NCBI GenBank assembly: GCA_963377175.1
Contig: CAUJNA010002135.1
Location: forward strand, 467,480-531,479
DNA length: 64,000 nt
From: Effrenium voratum
Taxonomy: Eukaryota; Sar; Dinophyceae; Suessiales; Symbiodiniaceae
Reading direction: 5' to 3'
Under the pieces are notes generated by a model. It did not search any database and had not been told where the DNA came from. It saw nothing but the letters and a program-made list of their open reading frames with translations. A program made the position numbers and the translations under genes. Below, piece after piece: positions 50,860 to 61,138 of this stretch (positions are counted from its first letter, which is position 1; the number at the start of each line of letters is the position of its first letter).

Positions 50860-51780
50860 TCTGGGCTGTTCTTTATCCTTCATAGCCGAGAAAGGTGAGA
50901 GAGTGTGTTGATTTTGGGACATCAATGCTGCTGTGTCTTCCCACCAAAAAGTGGCAAACGGTTTGCTGCGTGAGGGCCTTCTCCGTGTTGCTACTGTTTG
51001 ACTTCACACGTCGCGCACTTGTTTTCTTTCCCACAGCGACTCTGAGCACCTCGTGGCTTCTTTGGCAGCTTGAAAGCTAACTTGTCGCAGCCACCGAGCG
51101 GCACTTTTGATCTGTTTACTGTGTTTGGTTGCTGGAACGAACACCTCTTATTGTCCAAGCCGAGATTTGAAATACCCAGGGCCTAGCGTCATTGCCAGAC
51201 TTAACTCCCCCTGTTGTTTGTTTGGCCCTTTCGGGTTTCCTTTATTTATCCTTTTAACCAGCAACGAATTGTCACTTGTTGCATCATTTGGCCAATTGAC
51301 TTGGCGCGCGTCAGGCTCTGCAACTTCTATGACAGCCGCTCAGGTTGTCGCCGGCAGCTCAGATCCATCGATCGGATCTGGTCGGATCGTCCGGTCGACG
51401 TGGGGTGTTCAGGCCTAATCTTGTTCTCTTAGCCTTTTTTTGGGTCATGTTCTGTACCTCGGGTTCGCTTGATAACCATTGTTCAAGCAACCCTCCCGGG
51501 GTTCCCCTTTTGTGACGGACATTTGATCATATGTTTTTGTGGGTCTTTGTTGCAGGCTTGGTCATGTTCATGTCCAGGAAAGCAAGACCCAGTGTCCGAC
51601 CCAGTGTCCCATCTCCTCATGATCGGAAACCCTCGTCATCTTGCCGGAACCTTACACAGAGAACGCTGCCAAGTGCTGTGCCAAGAGACTTCCCTGTAAA
51701 GTGAATAAGGTCATTGGGACGGCCCTTTTTCTGGGTTCTCCTGAGCGATTTTTTCAATGTTGGGTAGACCTACAAAGCAG
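50860..51780. other. no secure gene
   Basis: A + segment after GCGCGTCAG (51314-51399) is Ser/Gly/Ala-rich and could be an exon to CCG|GTCGAC. Otherwise unique sequence. Confidence 0.35.
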
Positions 51781-51790
51781 CGTCAGACCG

Positions 51791-51899
51791 GTTCCCAGCC
51801 ATCCCCGTAGGTTTTGAGTTGCTTTGTGTTTAATGCTTGGATTTCCATTTAGCCCACTAGTTTCAGCTTTTTCCGGATCAGAAAACGGAGAGCTCGCAG
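51791..51899 (+). mobile_element. IE3 copy (decayed)
   Basis: CG|GTTCCCAGCCATCCCCG, TTTAATGCTTGGATTTCCATTT, AGCCCACTAG and a final GAGCTCGCAG. Confidence 0.65.
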
Positions 51900-52418
51900 A
51901 TTCATAGTCCGACGTTCGTGGGCCCCGGCATTATCATGCATTATCGGCCTGACTCAGGCCACGGACGCCTGTGTACTTTTGCTCATGGCCAGGAGGAGAG
52001 ATCTCAACGGCATGGGGCTGGGGAAAAATAAGCTCAGGTGATATCCCCAACAGCATGCGGTGCTCTTTTTAATGCTCGCACCACCCCGCAGCCCTCGCAG
52101 AGCCTCGTGGAACCCGCGTGGAACCCTGGTGGAACCCTCGTGGAACCTTACCTCAGGGCCGCCCCGGACCACCCCGGAGCCTATCTGGGCTGAGACCCCA
52201 AAGCTTTCAGCTGTTGGGGAAAAACAAAGCTCTGGGCTCGTCTTTTTTGGAGATGGTACCTCCCAAAAACCGGCGCAGCGGTTTTCCTTTTCCCACCAGA
52301 AACGGGGTTTTAAAAAGAGTCAGAGAGTCAGAGGGTGTGTCCTCTTTTGAGGGCACCCTTGGTTGGTAGGTTTGAAAGTGAAACGCAAAAGAGCAACCGC
52401 TCATGTTGGGCTCATTTG

Positions 52419-52500
52419 GGGGGGTCCCTCAAAAAGACACACATTTGGACGAATAGACTGTGGGGGTCCCTCAAAAAGACATTTGGACGAATAGACTGTC
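52419..52500 (+). repeat. tandem duplication around GGACGAATAGACTGT
   Basis: GGGGGTCCCTCAAAAAGACA and TTTGGACGAATAGACTGT occur twice in a row, about 40 bp apart. The motif GTCCCTCAAAAAGACAC recurs inverted near 25470. Confidence 0.85.
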
Positions 52501-52774
52501 ACGTTTCGGTTTGGAGGTAGCTCCCCTCAGAGTTTCATTAGTTGTTGCGGAGCGGTTGGCCCAGCGGATCACAAATTTGCTTCTCTCAAGCGGATCCTGG
52601 TTGGACTGGAAAAAGCAACAAAAGATCCTCCATTTGTGGAGTCCCTTATTCCAGGTCTGTCTTGACAACCATCATCCTGTGTTGACTGTACTTGCACACT
52701 CGAAGAAGAGTGACAGAAATGCTTGAGACTCGCGGCCCAAATGCATGGCAATGAATGGCCCTGCAAGTCTAACT

Positions 52775-52841
52775 GCGCCAGTGGTCTAGTGGCAGGATAC
52801 CTGTTATGGAGGAGACCCGGGCTCGATTCTCGGCTGGCGTA
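52775..52841 (+). tRNA. tRNA-Gly-like sequence, probably a pseudogene or SINE head
   Basis: A 7-bp acceptor stem (GCGCCAG with CTGGCGT, one G-T pair), a D-arm GGTCTAGTGGCAGGAT and a 5-bp T-stem with loop CTCGATT all fit a eukaryotic tRNA, closest to plant-type tRNA-Gly. The anticodon arm is about 4 nt too short (only CCT/AGG pair), T54 is C, and no oligo-T terminator follows. A-box and B-box like promoters are kept. Probably not a working tRNA. Confidence 0.6.
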
Positions 52842-52849
52842 CTCTTGCT

Positions 52850-54330
52850 GAGATCAAAGCGAAATCGATGGTCGACAGTCGACGTTTCCCACAAGGTGGG
52901 ACCTAAAAAGCTAGCGTGCGGAAATATTTCTGCAGCAGAAGATGACATCCTATTGTGTGCACCCACAAATGTTGTCCTTGCTATTCTGGGTTTGTGGTGG
53001 CAGGTGTCCCAGAATCAAGCCATAATTACGGATCATGTGAAACCAAGCGACTAGGGGTTTCTACGAGGTGCAGTTCGTAGATCTGCGCAATAGTGACTCA
53101 CCGAGCTCACGCGTGAGGGTCCTGACTGAGGCGTTTGCGATACATCCTCTTAGAGAAAGCTCACCAATCGCCTTTGCCTTTTCAACATATAAGTTAATTT
53201 CACGGCCTTTTCAAGGGAAATAAGGAACTCCTGAGAGAAAATAGGTGCCCTGACCTCAGCTTTTGGCCCTGACATGTTTGATGATGAAATGTATTTCGGC
53301 AGGAGCTCAGGAAAGCACCAGACTTCACCAGGAGCTTCTCGAGTTTCGGGCTGGTTGGGTCCAGTTCTTTCCGGGTAGGGCCATCCCTTTGAAACCATGG
53401 CGTAGACCATTCTGAAAAACTTCGATCAAGAGCATCTATTTTTTTTGCGGTGTGTTTGTGTGTTTTTTGACGGTACCCGCTTTTTGTGGGGGTCCCCTAC
53501 AACACACACCCATAAGGGATGGGGATCTCTTTTATTCATTTGTCCAGAGCCGTTTCGCACCCAGCCTTCTTTTGGTTTCTGGGGGGCCAAATCGGGTTTC
53601 AACAACTGTTGCCATCAGTCTGGCCATGTCTCTGTTTGGTGGCAAACAAGAACTTTGGCCAATTCACTCAGGAAGTGAGATTAAAGACTCCCCGCAAGTC
53701 CCCCAAGATAGCGTAGGCAGTAGGGAAGGCCCACAGATGAGGATGAGCTTGTCTTTTGAAAGCCTGCATTTCCTGTAAATCACTCAATCTGGAAACCTCG
53801 CGTTTCTTGAAACAACATTGCGTATTTTGGGAGTCCATGCTGAGAAGCCCATATTTGTTGATGTGATGTGTGGTTTTTCTCAGAATCGGCTGCCGTGTGA
53901 ACCCATCGTCGTGGTTTTTTGGTGCATTCCGGCCCTGTGTTCGGAATGCAGGGGCCCCTTTCAAGTTGTTCAGGTCCATTGTCGGTTTTGTGGTTGGAAG
54001 GCAAGACACTTTATGATTTACGCATGCGACTTCCGGTTGGTTCTATTGTCCTGAGGTCATTGGACTTGCAGATTCGCCACTTGCGGATGTCATGTAGGGC
54101 GCTCAACATGACCACCAAGTTTCCGTTGCGGTTTTCCGTTGTTCAACTTTGGGGGGGTTAGGTTGGACATCACGTTTGACCCAGACGCTCCCGGCCCCAT
54201 AGAGCCAAGTTTTGCGCTCCCCAAGCCCTCTACTTCATCTACACGAGCAGCAAATGGCCAGATTTCAGGTCCCACAGGCCCGACGGCTGGAGGTTTGTGG
54301 GGGTTTGACCCAGGCTTCAATCACCGGTCA
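52850..54330. other. no secure gene
   Basis: Overlapping frames on both strands at 53445-53778, 53668-54054 and 54090-54339 cannot be ranked. A GTGGCAAACAAGAACTTTGG motif at 53640 recurs near 15378 and 5740. Confidence 0.35.
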
Positions 54331-54335
54331 GAGAG

Positions 54336-54563
54336 ATGAAGATCATCAAGATGATTGCTGATGATGAAGGATGTCAACAGAGAGCATTTTCGTACATGTA
54401 CGAAATCCTCAATGTACGTGGCACCTCAGAAAGCGAGGTAATGCATCCAAGTTGGAATTCGTTCAAGAAAGCACTGTCCCGATGTGGCCTCACTATTGCG
54501 GCCATGAAGCTAACACTATGCTGCTCCTGGCCAGCAGATTACGTGGCTCCAGGGTTTGAGTAA
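54336..54563 (+). CDS. putative open frame with start and stop, unknown protein
   Basis: An ATG-initiated frame of 75 codons ends in TAA. It is charged at first (MKIIKMIADDEGCQQRAFSY) and then mixed, with HPSWNSFKKALSRCGLTIAAM in the middle. No antisense frame competes. It could be a terminal exon. A donor GCGAG|GTAATG at 54439 is an alternative end. No family is recognised with certainty. Confidence 0.4.
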   Translation: MKIIKMIADDEGCQQRAFSYMYEILNVRGTSESEVMHPSWNSFKKALSRCGLTIAAMKLTLCCSWPADYVAPGFE

Positions 54564-54889
54564 AGCTTTTTAATCATGTGCTGTAAGCCCATGCAAGCCC
54601 TTTGACAATTTGAGATTCACGACTGCCAACAATTCAAAGCCCCCTTGCGTGCATGCAGCTCCCTGGAATATCATGGCAGGGCTGATTGCCATCCACCAAA
54701 AGTCAGCCTCAGGTTTTGTTTGGCGCTCGCGCGCATGGCTATGCTTGTTTTTGGGGTATCCCCAAGAATGATTGACTTCCTTTTGATTTTCCTATGAAGA
54801 CCAACCCCAACAGGCGACGAGAGCCATCCACGTATGTTTCTCGGTTTAGAAAAGACAGACGCTGCTTTCCTGATTTCCTTTTTCCAGGG

Positions 54890-54937
54890 GTCCCATTTTG
54901 GGTACCGATGTTTGACAACCACAGCCATATGAGTAGC
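54890..54937 (-). mobile_element. IE2 end fragment, reverse
   Basis: GGGTCCCATTTTGGG and TTTGACAACCACAGCCATATG are the reverse complement of the IE2 left end. Confidence 0.55.
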
Positions 54938-55182
54938 GCCTCCTCTGCTCCTCCATTACACTGGGTGGAATAAGTTCAAATGAGTTAGACGGGGAAAACA
55001 ACACCACAGCCAATAGGTTTTTTCTGGGCCAGGCGCTCGCTTTTGTTTAGCTTCCGGATCCAGGACTTCCATTTGCCCGGAGCTGCTGCGGACTGGTAAA
55101 TGCCGGCAGGCATGGAATGAGCCGAATGAGTCGGAGCGAGTTGCCCCCACCCCTAACGTAACCCGTGCCGGATCATAGCTAG

Positions 55183-55302
55183 GTCCCCCAGGGCCCCTGC
55201 TAGGCGCCCTTTTACCGTTTCTTTTTTGGGGAGGGTTGCCCTAAGACCACAGAAAAAACAATGGGTACCCTATTCTTCCAACCTCTCTACTGGAGGACCT
55301 AG
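55183..55302 (+). mobile_element. IE1 copy
   Basis: CTAG|GTCCCCCAGGGCCC...TCTACTGGAGGACCTAG. The interior is diverged (GGGTTGCCCTAAGACCACAG). Confidence 0.9.
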
Positions 55303-55309
55303 TAGAAGA

Positions 55310-56290
55310 CGTCATTTTTCGGTGGGAAGAATGAACCCCTTAGCAATATTCGCAGTACTGAAATGCTGATTCTAGGGACTCAACATCTCAGTTTTGACCC
55401 AAGACTTGAAGACGCTTACATGGTGTTTTGGTGCTCTCCAAAAGTGACGGGGCACCCCACCCGAGTAAAATCAACTAAGAATTTATGGTAAACACCTCCT
55501 TTTGTCAGCGAGTTCACATAGTACCCAACAACAAGTGGGCATTGTTTCAGTTGTTCTTTATTTCGTTCTTTCTTTCTTTTTTCTTTCTTTCTTTCTTTCT
55601 TTCTCTTGTTTTCTGGTTTTTCTTTATTTATTTCATTTTTTTGTTTTTTGGAGGGGCAGTTTGACTTTGACCCGGTCGACATTATAAGAGCACCAAAGAC
55701 AGCCGCTGCTTCTTGGACACCAAAGGGAGTTGGGCATGGTTTTTTGAGCAGTTGGGGGCAGCTGTTTCGGAAAAAAATGGTGGTTCATCAACCAATCAAG
55801 TCGGGCTTCGTCAGGTTGTATCCATCGGGGCTGAACCTGAAGTTGAGACTGAGTGAGTTCGTCAAATCTCAATCAGTGGAAACGAGAGCTGTCTGAACTA
55901 CGGAAATTGTTTTTGGGCTGGTTGTTGGATCAGTGTTTCAGGGGGAAACCCCCATGTAGCTAATATGTGAATACATGTGCCCACAATTGCCGCTAAAGCG
56001 CTTATGAAAGCTTCAAAGCGAAAGAAGGCCATATGGAACCCATAAGTTTAAGACACGCCTAACTTTTCAAATCCGGATCACTTTCCATGTGTGTGTGTGT
56101 GTGTGTGCGTGCGTGTGTGTGTGAGAGAGAACCAGTGTTTGTGAAACCAGCACGTGTCTTTTTGGCAGTTTGAGCGTTTTCTGCCGGCTGTGAGCACCTT
56201 GCCAGCTCGAGTGTCAACTTCGGAATCGGAAAGGAAAGGATCGCCACTCCGTCGATGCATACCTTCCAGCTCCTCCCAAGCACTGCTCTT
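55310..56290. other. no secure gene; TTTC and GT microsatellites
   Basis: A TTTC/CTTT run at 55563-55605 and a GT run at 56089-56124. Frames at 55606-55896 are open on both strands without splice support. Confidence 0.5.
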
Positions 56291-56293
56291 TTG

Positions 56294-56407
56294 CAGGGCT
56301 CCTTGAAAGATACATGTTGCCCATTTTAAACATGGCTTTTTCCACCAAAATAAATGGAAATCACCATTTACAAGGCAATGTTCAGGTGTATAATGCAAGG
56401 ATCCCTG
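56294..56407 (+). mobile_element. IE4 copy
   Basis: CAGGGCTCCTTGAAAGATAC, TTTTTCCACCAAAATAAATGG, AAGGCAATGTTCAGGTGTAT and CAAGGATCCCTG. The best IE4 copy. Confidence 0.9.
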
Positions 56408-56550
56408 TTTTGGGCACTTGGGATCTTGGACATGGGATGTTAGCAGTGGGGTGCGCTATCGGTTGCTGCGTCGTTCATTTTTGGTGCAACCACCATGTAC
56501 CCGGGAGGTAGGCTCCAGGCACGGATTCGATGTGAACGGGATTCATTCAG

Positions 56551-56678
56551 GTAATGCTTCTAGACTTCCTTTTTTTCCAGATGTTTTCCCCCTGTTGGGT
56601 TTAAAAGGAATCGATCACTACTGGACATATTGTTTTTTTGTCCAGTGGGCTTAAGTTGACGGCTTAAGCAAATGGAAG
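56551..56678 (+). mobile_element. IE6 copy
   Basis: TTCAG|GTAATGCTTCTAGACTTCC on the left, CCCCCTGTTGGGTTTAAAAGG, ATCACTACTGGACATATTG, and GGCTTAAGCAAATGGAAG on the right. The left end is longer than in other copies. Confidence 0.85.
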
Positions 56679-56680
56679 TA

Positions 56681-57030
56681 GAGCATCGGTGGCTTTGCCG
56701 CAGTGTGGACATCAGTTGCATTGCCATCGTGATGAAGACGATGTCCAAAGCATCGTTGGCTTTGCCGCGTGTGGAATAATGGCAAAGAGGTGCATGCTAA
56801 ACTTTCCACCGCGCAGCGGTGGCTTTGCTGCAGTGTGGACATTAATCGCATTGCCATCGTGCTGAAGACGATGTCCAAAGCTTGTTGGCTTTGCCGCGTG
56901 TGGAATAATGGCAAAGAGGTGCATGCTAAACTTTCAACCGCGCAGCGGTGGCTTTGCTGCAGTGTGGACATTAATCGCATTGCCATTGTGCTGAAGACGA
57001 TTGTCTTGAAGAGCATCGGTGGCTTGGCGC
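56681..57030 (+). repeat. 129-bp tandem repeat, about 2.6 units
   Basis: GGCTTTGCYGCAGTGTGGACAT recurs at 56691, 56821 and 56950; each unit also has GGCTTTGCCGCGTGTGGAA and GCAAAGAGGTGCATGC. Units are nearly identical, so the array is young. It begins 2 bp after an IE6 end. A - strand frame of 121 codons through it is probably a by-product of the repeat. Confidence 0.9.
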
Positions 57031-57629
57031 CGCGTCTTGGTGTTTTGGATCACGGTGCTTTGGCTCTGGATTTGAGCCCCTGGAACACCTCCAAACCACC
57101 CAGCCCAACCACGTAGAGGGAAACTGACCCAACACACAAAGCCCCTTTGCAAACACGCTTGAATCTTAGCTTCGGATTTATCAACTCAAAACCATACTCA
57201 GAGAAATCCTCAGTGAAGTCTTCATTTCTCCTCTAGGTCCTCTGGAAGAATGTGAACTTCATAGGATTCCCTTGAAAGATCTAGAGAATCCAGCGTACGT
57301 ATAGGCAACAGGGGAAGTGTGTTTTTTGAAGCTAAAGGCAGACCCTCGATTTAAGGTATAAATACGGTATGAATGATAAGCTCGGACACCCTTTAAAGGT
57401 TTGCACCAGTCATGCTTTGTTTTGCTTTCTTCCAAGATCCGAGGGTGGTGGAAGTCTACTTTCCTTTTCGTGAAGCCCCCTATGGATGGAGGGGTAGGAT
57501 ACTTATGGCTAATTATTTGGTCGGATCTTTGGACTTTCACTTTTAGGCTGACACTGGTGGAACCTTTCCGCATTGGACCCACAAAAAGGTTATAATTTAT
57601 GCAGAGGAGTCGTTGCAGCAAGGATACAG

Positions 57630-57727
57630 AAGCGAAGCCTCCATCCCCGGCGATGCCAGGTGTCTAGCTGCCAATATGCTCATAGTCACGCAGAGCTCCG
57701 GTCGACACCGGGACTCCTCAAAACGAG
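57630..57727 (+). CDS. CCCH zinc-finger protein, exon a (first finger)
   Basis: GGATACAG|AAG opens a 98-nt exon. It encodes most of a C3H1 zinc finger: C-x4-C-x3-H (CQVSSCQYAH), with the first Cys expected at the end of the preceding exon (x8 spacing), followed by the linker SHAELRSTPGLLKTR, very typical of tandem CCCH proteins of alveolates. C3H1 fingers bind RNA, usually AU-rich or UTR elements. The exon most likely ends AAAACGAG|GACGG with a GA donor, because joining to the 58898 exon gives KTR-MCDF as the family requires. The x4 spacing is one short of the usual x5. The upstream exon was not found. Confidence 0.8.
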
Positions 57728-57743
57728 GACGGATGAATTCTTG

Positions 57744-57858
57744 GTGGTTCCCAGCCATCCGGTTCCTTAGTTTTTTAGCCTTTTAGTGTTTGGTGGTTGG
57801 ATTTCCATTTAACCCTCTAAAAGTTAAACTTTTACCAGGGGATCTGAGGGCAGCCCAG
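57744..57858 (+). mobile_element. IE3 copy inside the CCCH intron
   Basis: TTCTTG|GTGGTTCCCAGCCATCCGG, TTTGGTGGTTGGATTTCC, CCTCTAAAAGTTAAAC and GAGGGCAGCCCAG. It starts 17 bp after the proposed end of exon a. Using its own GT and AG instead would lead to a 22-codon frame but would break the zinc-finger join. Confidence 0.9.
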
Positions 57859-58897
57859 AATTGTGTTCAACGAACTTGCAAATTGCTGTGGCCTGCTGGA
57901 GCCCCCGGTCTATTTGTAGTCTAGGATGGTTGCCATCGCCCCCAAACCACCCTCAGGGGTTGAATGAGAAAGAAAACAGCAACTATAGTCACTATAGACG
58001 GTATATGCCCTGTGGTTTCGGGGGAGTGGAAAGCAATAGATACAAAGCCCGAGAAACTTGATCCTTGCACTTTTGTCATTGGCTTTTCAACCAGCAGGGA
58101 TTGATTGTTTCAGAACCGCCGATGGATTCGGAGATTTTTGTTGTCCACCGGACGTTTCGGGCGCGAATGCGAGATTTGCTAAGCCACTATAAGCTACTGA
58201 AGAGGCGGTTTGGCTGTTCTCCCTCGTTATACACGCCACTTTTGTGAAGAGGGCCTTGAGAAGCCCGAGGAACCCAACACCTTTCTCACGAACGATCGAG
58301 GGCGAAACATGGGAGGTTGGGAGGCTTTTGCAGCGGGACAACGCTAGCCTCCACAGCCCCCACGTCGTTTTGCCAAAAATTCGTACGAGGCTTGTAATGA
58401 ACACGCTGCCAATAGTGACACTCGCCTAGGGGAACGGGCTCACAGGGATTGGGCACACGAGACCAAGGGCACGGAAGTAAAACGCAGGTGGCTACTTGAA
58501 TCCAAGGACTTCGAGTTGTTCGAGTTGGGCACATCTGTCGACACCCAAGCGAAGCAAACAAGTTTGAGACCTGTCTACCCGGGTCTTCGGCCCAGATGTC
58601 CAGCCTTGTTCCCAGTGCAAAATTGTTGGTGCCATCTCGGCCGATTTCTTTAGCAAGCCTGTGAAGGCACCTCCAAAAAATCCGCGACTGGTTCAAAGGA
58701 AGCCACCAGTGAATTCTTCAACTTTTGATTTTGAGGAAATCCAGTCACCCCTTTTTTCAGTGGCAAATTGGTGTCGGAGTTCTCTAGCAACCCTATAGCT
58801 CACTTGTCCAAAGCGAATCGACCTGAAATGACCTTTTGGTTCCCCCTTTGTGGGTTCCATTTTTCGTGGCCCCAAGATCCCATCCATCCACATTCAG

Positions 58898-58985
58898 GAT
58901 GTGTGACTTTCACAAGACGGGCTCCTGCATGGCTGGCGACTACTGCCGCTTTGCACACGAGGCGCTACCAGCTCGTGACAAACAG
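58898..58985 (+). CDS. CCCH zinc-finger protein, exon b (second finger)
   Basis: CACATTCAG|G begins an exon whose frame continues exon a (AG plus G gives Arg). It encodes a complete C3H1 finger C-x7-C-x5-C-x3-H: MCDFHKTGSCMAGDYC and RFAH, followed by a charged stretch with DKQELM. The first base after AG is G, as described for dinoflagellate acceptors. The 3-prime end may be CAG|GAACTC, again a GA donor. The intron a-b is 1170 nt and carries IE3. The protein is an RNA-binding regulator by family; cellular role unknown. Confidence 0.8.
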
Positions 58986-59806
58986 GAACTCATGCCTTTG
59001 CTATTTTCGGAAACCGGGGCTCTGGGTTTGACGTTAGAACTGTTGACGCTTGTTTGCATTTTTGTTGAAACAGGGTTAAGGCGGGTTAAGGCGTTTGCCT
59101 TGTTGACCTGTTTTGAGACCTTTGTTTGTGTTTCACCTTTGTATTTCACCGAGAGTCTTTGGCTCAAAGTGAATCAGCTGCGGGCTCGATTCCCAGTTGG
59201 TCCAATTCAGATCCTGTAGCAATTCTCCAAAACTCTGGGTCCATGGCAACTGCTGCTTTTTTGACAGCACCAGTGGTTCGGGGTGCTGGATGCAATGTGT
59301 TGTTGCTTGTGCTTCCCTTGCGAAAGCCACCCTTGTAGAAAGATTACCCGAAACCTGTTGATCGAACGGTAGCTTGGGGTTGTACAGATTTCTACCTCCG
59401 TTTGAGTCTCCGGTGCGCTGTTGGTTTGCGTTTGTGCCTGTGTTGAGTGTGTTGTAGCTGTCGCTCCAGCTGGCGCGCAACGGACATGGTTTTACATTGT
59501 CAATGTATACGTATGTGTCGTACTATCTCAATAATACATCCTGAATACATGCACACATGAGAGATTCTGTATGCTCACAGGTACCATTTGAAAGAGATGA
59601 GAGAGGCTCTTTGGGCATAGGGCCGTCTTTTTGGCCTGCCTTAGTGAATGTCTCGCACACCAAATGTAGGATTGTTTCTTGGAGGTGTGACAAGGTTTTC
59701 CAAACAAGTCGCATGGTTGACCCCACAGACTCTGCCTAATGGCGAGCTCACCGATCCGCCGGTAACCCGAGCTCGACCTGATGCCCAATGTGATATGGCT
59801 GTGGTG

Positions 59807-59928
59807 GTCAAAACCAATGGGATCCAATTTTGGGGTAGGTGCACCAACCGTTTTAGAACCTACTTCACTGGGGATTTGGATGTTCACCTTGGGTACGATT
59901 TGGCTTTTGACCCATGGCCATATGTTTA
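59807..59928 (+). mobile_element. IE2 copy
   Basis: GTG|GTCAAAACCAATGGGATCC, GGTGCACCAACCGTTTTAG, TTTGACCCATGGCCATATG. Long inverted ends. Confidence 0.85.
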
Positions 59929-59982
59929 ACTTATGGTAAACAGTTGCCTTTGTGTTGGGTGTAGAACTGTGCAGGTCCTTCT

Positions 59983-60121
59983 GTGGATGGACAAAATCCA
60001 TTTCGCACCGCTTGGAAATCATGGTTGAACCCAATTGTTTGTTGGTATTGACAGGGGAATCGAATCATTCCCTTGGGATTCTGAGGTGGTGCGAGAAGCG
60101 GATTTCGCAAAGCATCCACAG
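59983..60121 (+). mobile_element. IE8 copy
   Basis: CT|GTGGATGGACAAAATCC, TTTCGCACCGCTTGG, TGACAGGGGAATCG and AAGCATCCACAG. GT to CAG, 139 bp. Confidence 0.9.
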
Positions 60122-60186
60122 TTTGTCATCAATGTAGTTCATCTGGCCTGGACACGCTTTTGGGTGTGCGTGATTTCCCCTTCTAG
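60122..60186 (+). CDS. putative 65-nt exon between IE8 and IE1
   Basis: The piece is bounded exactly by the CACAG of IE8 and the GT of IE1. Its phase-0 frame is open and, after removing IE1, stays open for 53 more codons to TAA 60461. The resulting peptide is hydrophobic and Cys/Phe-rich, which can be an antisense signature; a - strand exon candidate at 60333-60475 conflicts with its second half. Confidence 0.3.
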
Positions 60187-60300
60187 GTCCGCCAGTAGTG
60201 CCCTTTTACCGTTTCTTTTTTGAATGAGGGTTCCCCTGCTAATAGAGTACAGAAAAAAAAGGGTACCCTTATTCTAGGTCCTCTCTACTGGAGGACCTAG
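60187..60300 (+). mobile_element. IE1 copy
   Basis: CTAG|GTCCGCCAGTAG...CTCTCTACTGGAGGACCTAG. ATTTCCCCTT occurs at 60173-60182 and 60306-60315, a candidate target-site duplication. Confidence 0.9.
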
Positions 60301-60332
60301 ACTTCATTTCCCCTTACATGCAAACATCTCAC

Positions 60333-60475
60333 CTTTTGCGGGATGTCTGGCCATGAGGGCCTTCCACTCGCTCCGAAGCCTAGTTTGTCGTGTTCGCTTC
60401 CCTGCTCTTGGCCACGTTTGTTGGTTTTGCTCATTGTCAGAGTCAGCGGGTTTTCCGCCTTCATGCCAAGGATAA
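60333..60475 (-). CDS. putative - strand exon, charged
   Basis: Read on -, AAAGTACAG|T and CGCAAAAG|GTGAGA bound 143 nt with one open hydrophilic frame (KPADSDNEQNQQTWPRAG, then LRSEWKALMARHPAK). Composition and paired splice signals are better than for the + frame over the same bases. Lying between + oriented IE1 and IE3 copies, it is the clearest sign that not all genes here run on +. No family is recognised. Confidence 0.4.
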
Positions 60476-60510
60476 CTGTACTTTGTGGCAGGAAACATCC
60501 CTTTTTTGTT

Positions 60511-60597
60511 GCGGCTGCCAGCCATCCCCTTAGCTTTTTAGCCTTTTAGTGCTTAGTGGTAGTTTCCATTTGACCCACTAAAAGTATTAACAAAACT
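60511..60597 (+). mobile_element. IE3 copy, 3-prime truncated
   Basis: GGCTGCCAGCCATCCCCTTAGC, CCTTTTAGTGCTTAGTGG and CATTTGACCCACTAAAAG; the CAGCCCAG end is missing. Confidence 0.75.
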
Positions 60598-60599
60598 CT

Positions 60600-61000
60600 T
60601 TTTCATTGGGATTGGTATTGGGGAAACAGAGCTCCATGTGGCTTTAGACGTCAGCTGGTTGCCAATTCAAAGTGCGTCTCCGTTGGCAGAGCTGCGAGGG
60701 GACATATGGGGAGCCGGCCGGTGTCGTTTTTGGGGTGTCGCTCAGTGATCTCGGGAGTTTCGCAGGGGTAAACGAGCTCAGTGAACTTGGGGATCCCGTT
60801 CAGGTGGAACCATTTTAAACATTGCAGATATAGCTTCCTCGTTTAGGCTCTACATCTTGGAAATTCAGCTCTGTGTGCAACCCTTTGTCCACAGGTTGCC
60901 TAACTGGCAACATGTAGGATAACATCAACCACTTGGAGTGACTTCTTCAACTCGCTTCCGCTTTGGAGTTTTTGGTTTCCGCATTTTGGGGAGATCATAA
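60600..61000. other. no gene seen
   Basis: Unique sequence without splice-bounded frames. Confidence 0.4.
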
Positions 61001-61138
61001 AATGCGTGCTAACATTGCTAACTAAACAAGTCCGGACTTGTCCAACCCACTTTGGAATTGAGTCGTTTTCCGTCCAGATGCAAGTTTCCGCAAGTCGCAG
61101 TCCAACCGGGAATGATGCTTGTAGGGGTTCCTTTACAG

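Noticed and set aside
55563..55605. TTTC run as a splice pyrimidine tract
   Set aside because: It is a simple microsatellite with no AG acceptor and exon directly after it.
59150..59205. TTGGCTCAAAG and a B-box-like GGGCTCGATTCCC as a possible spliced-leader RNA gene or tRNA
   Set aside because: Only a few leader bases match, and the B-box-like part has no matching stems.
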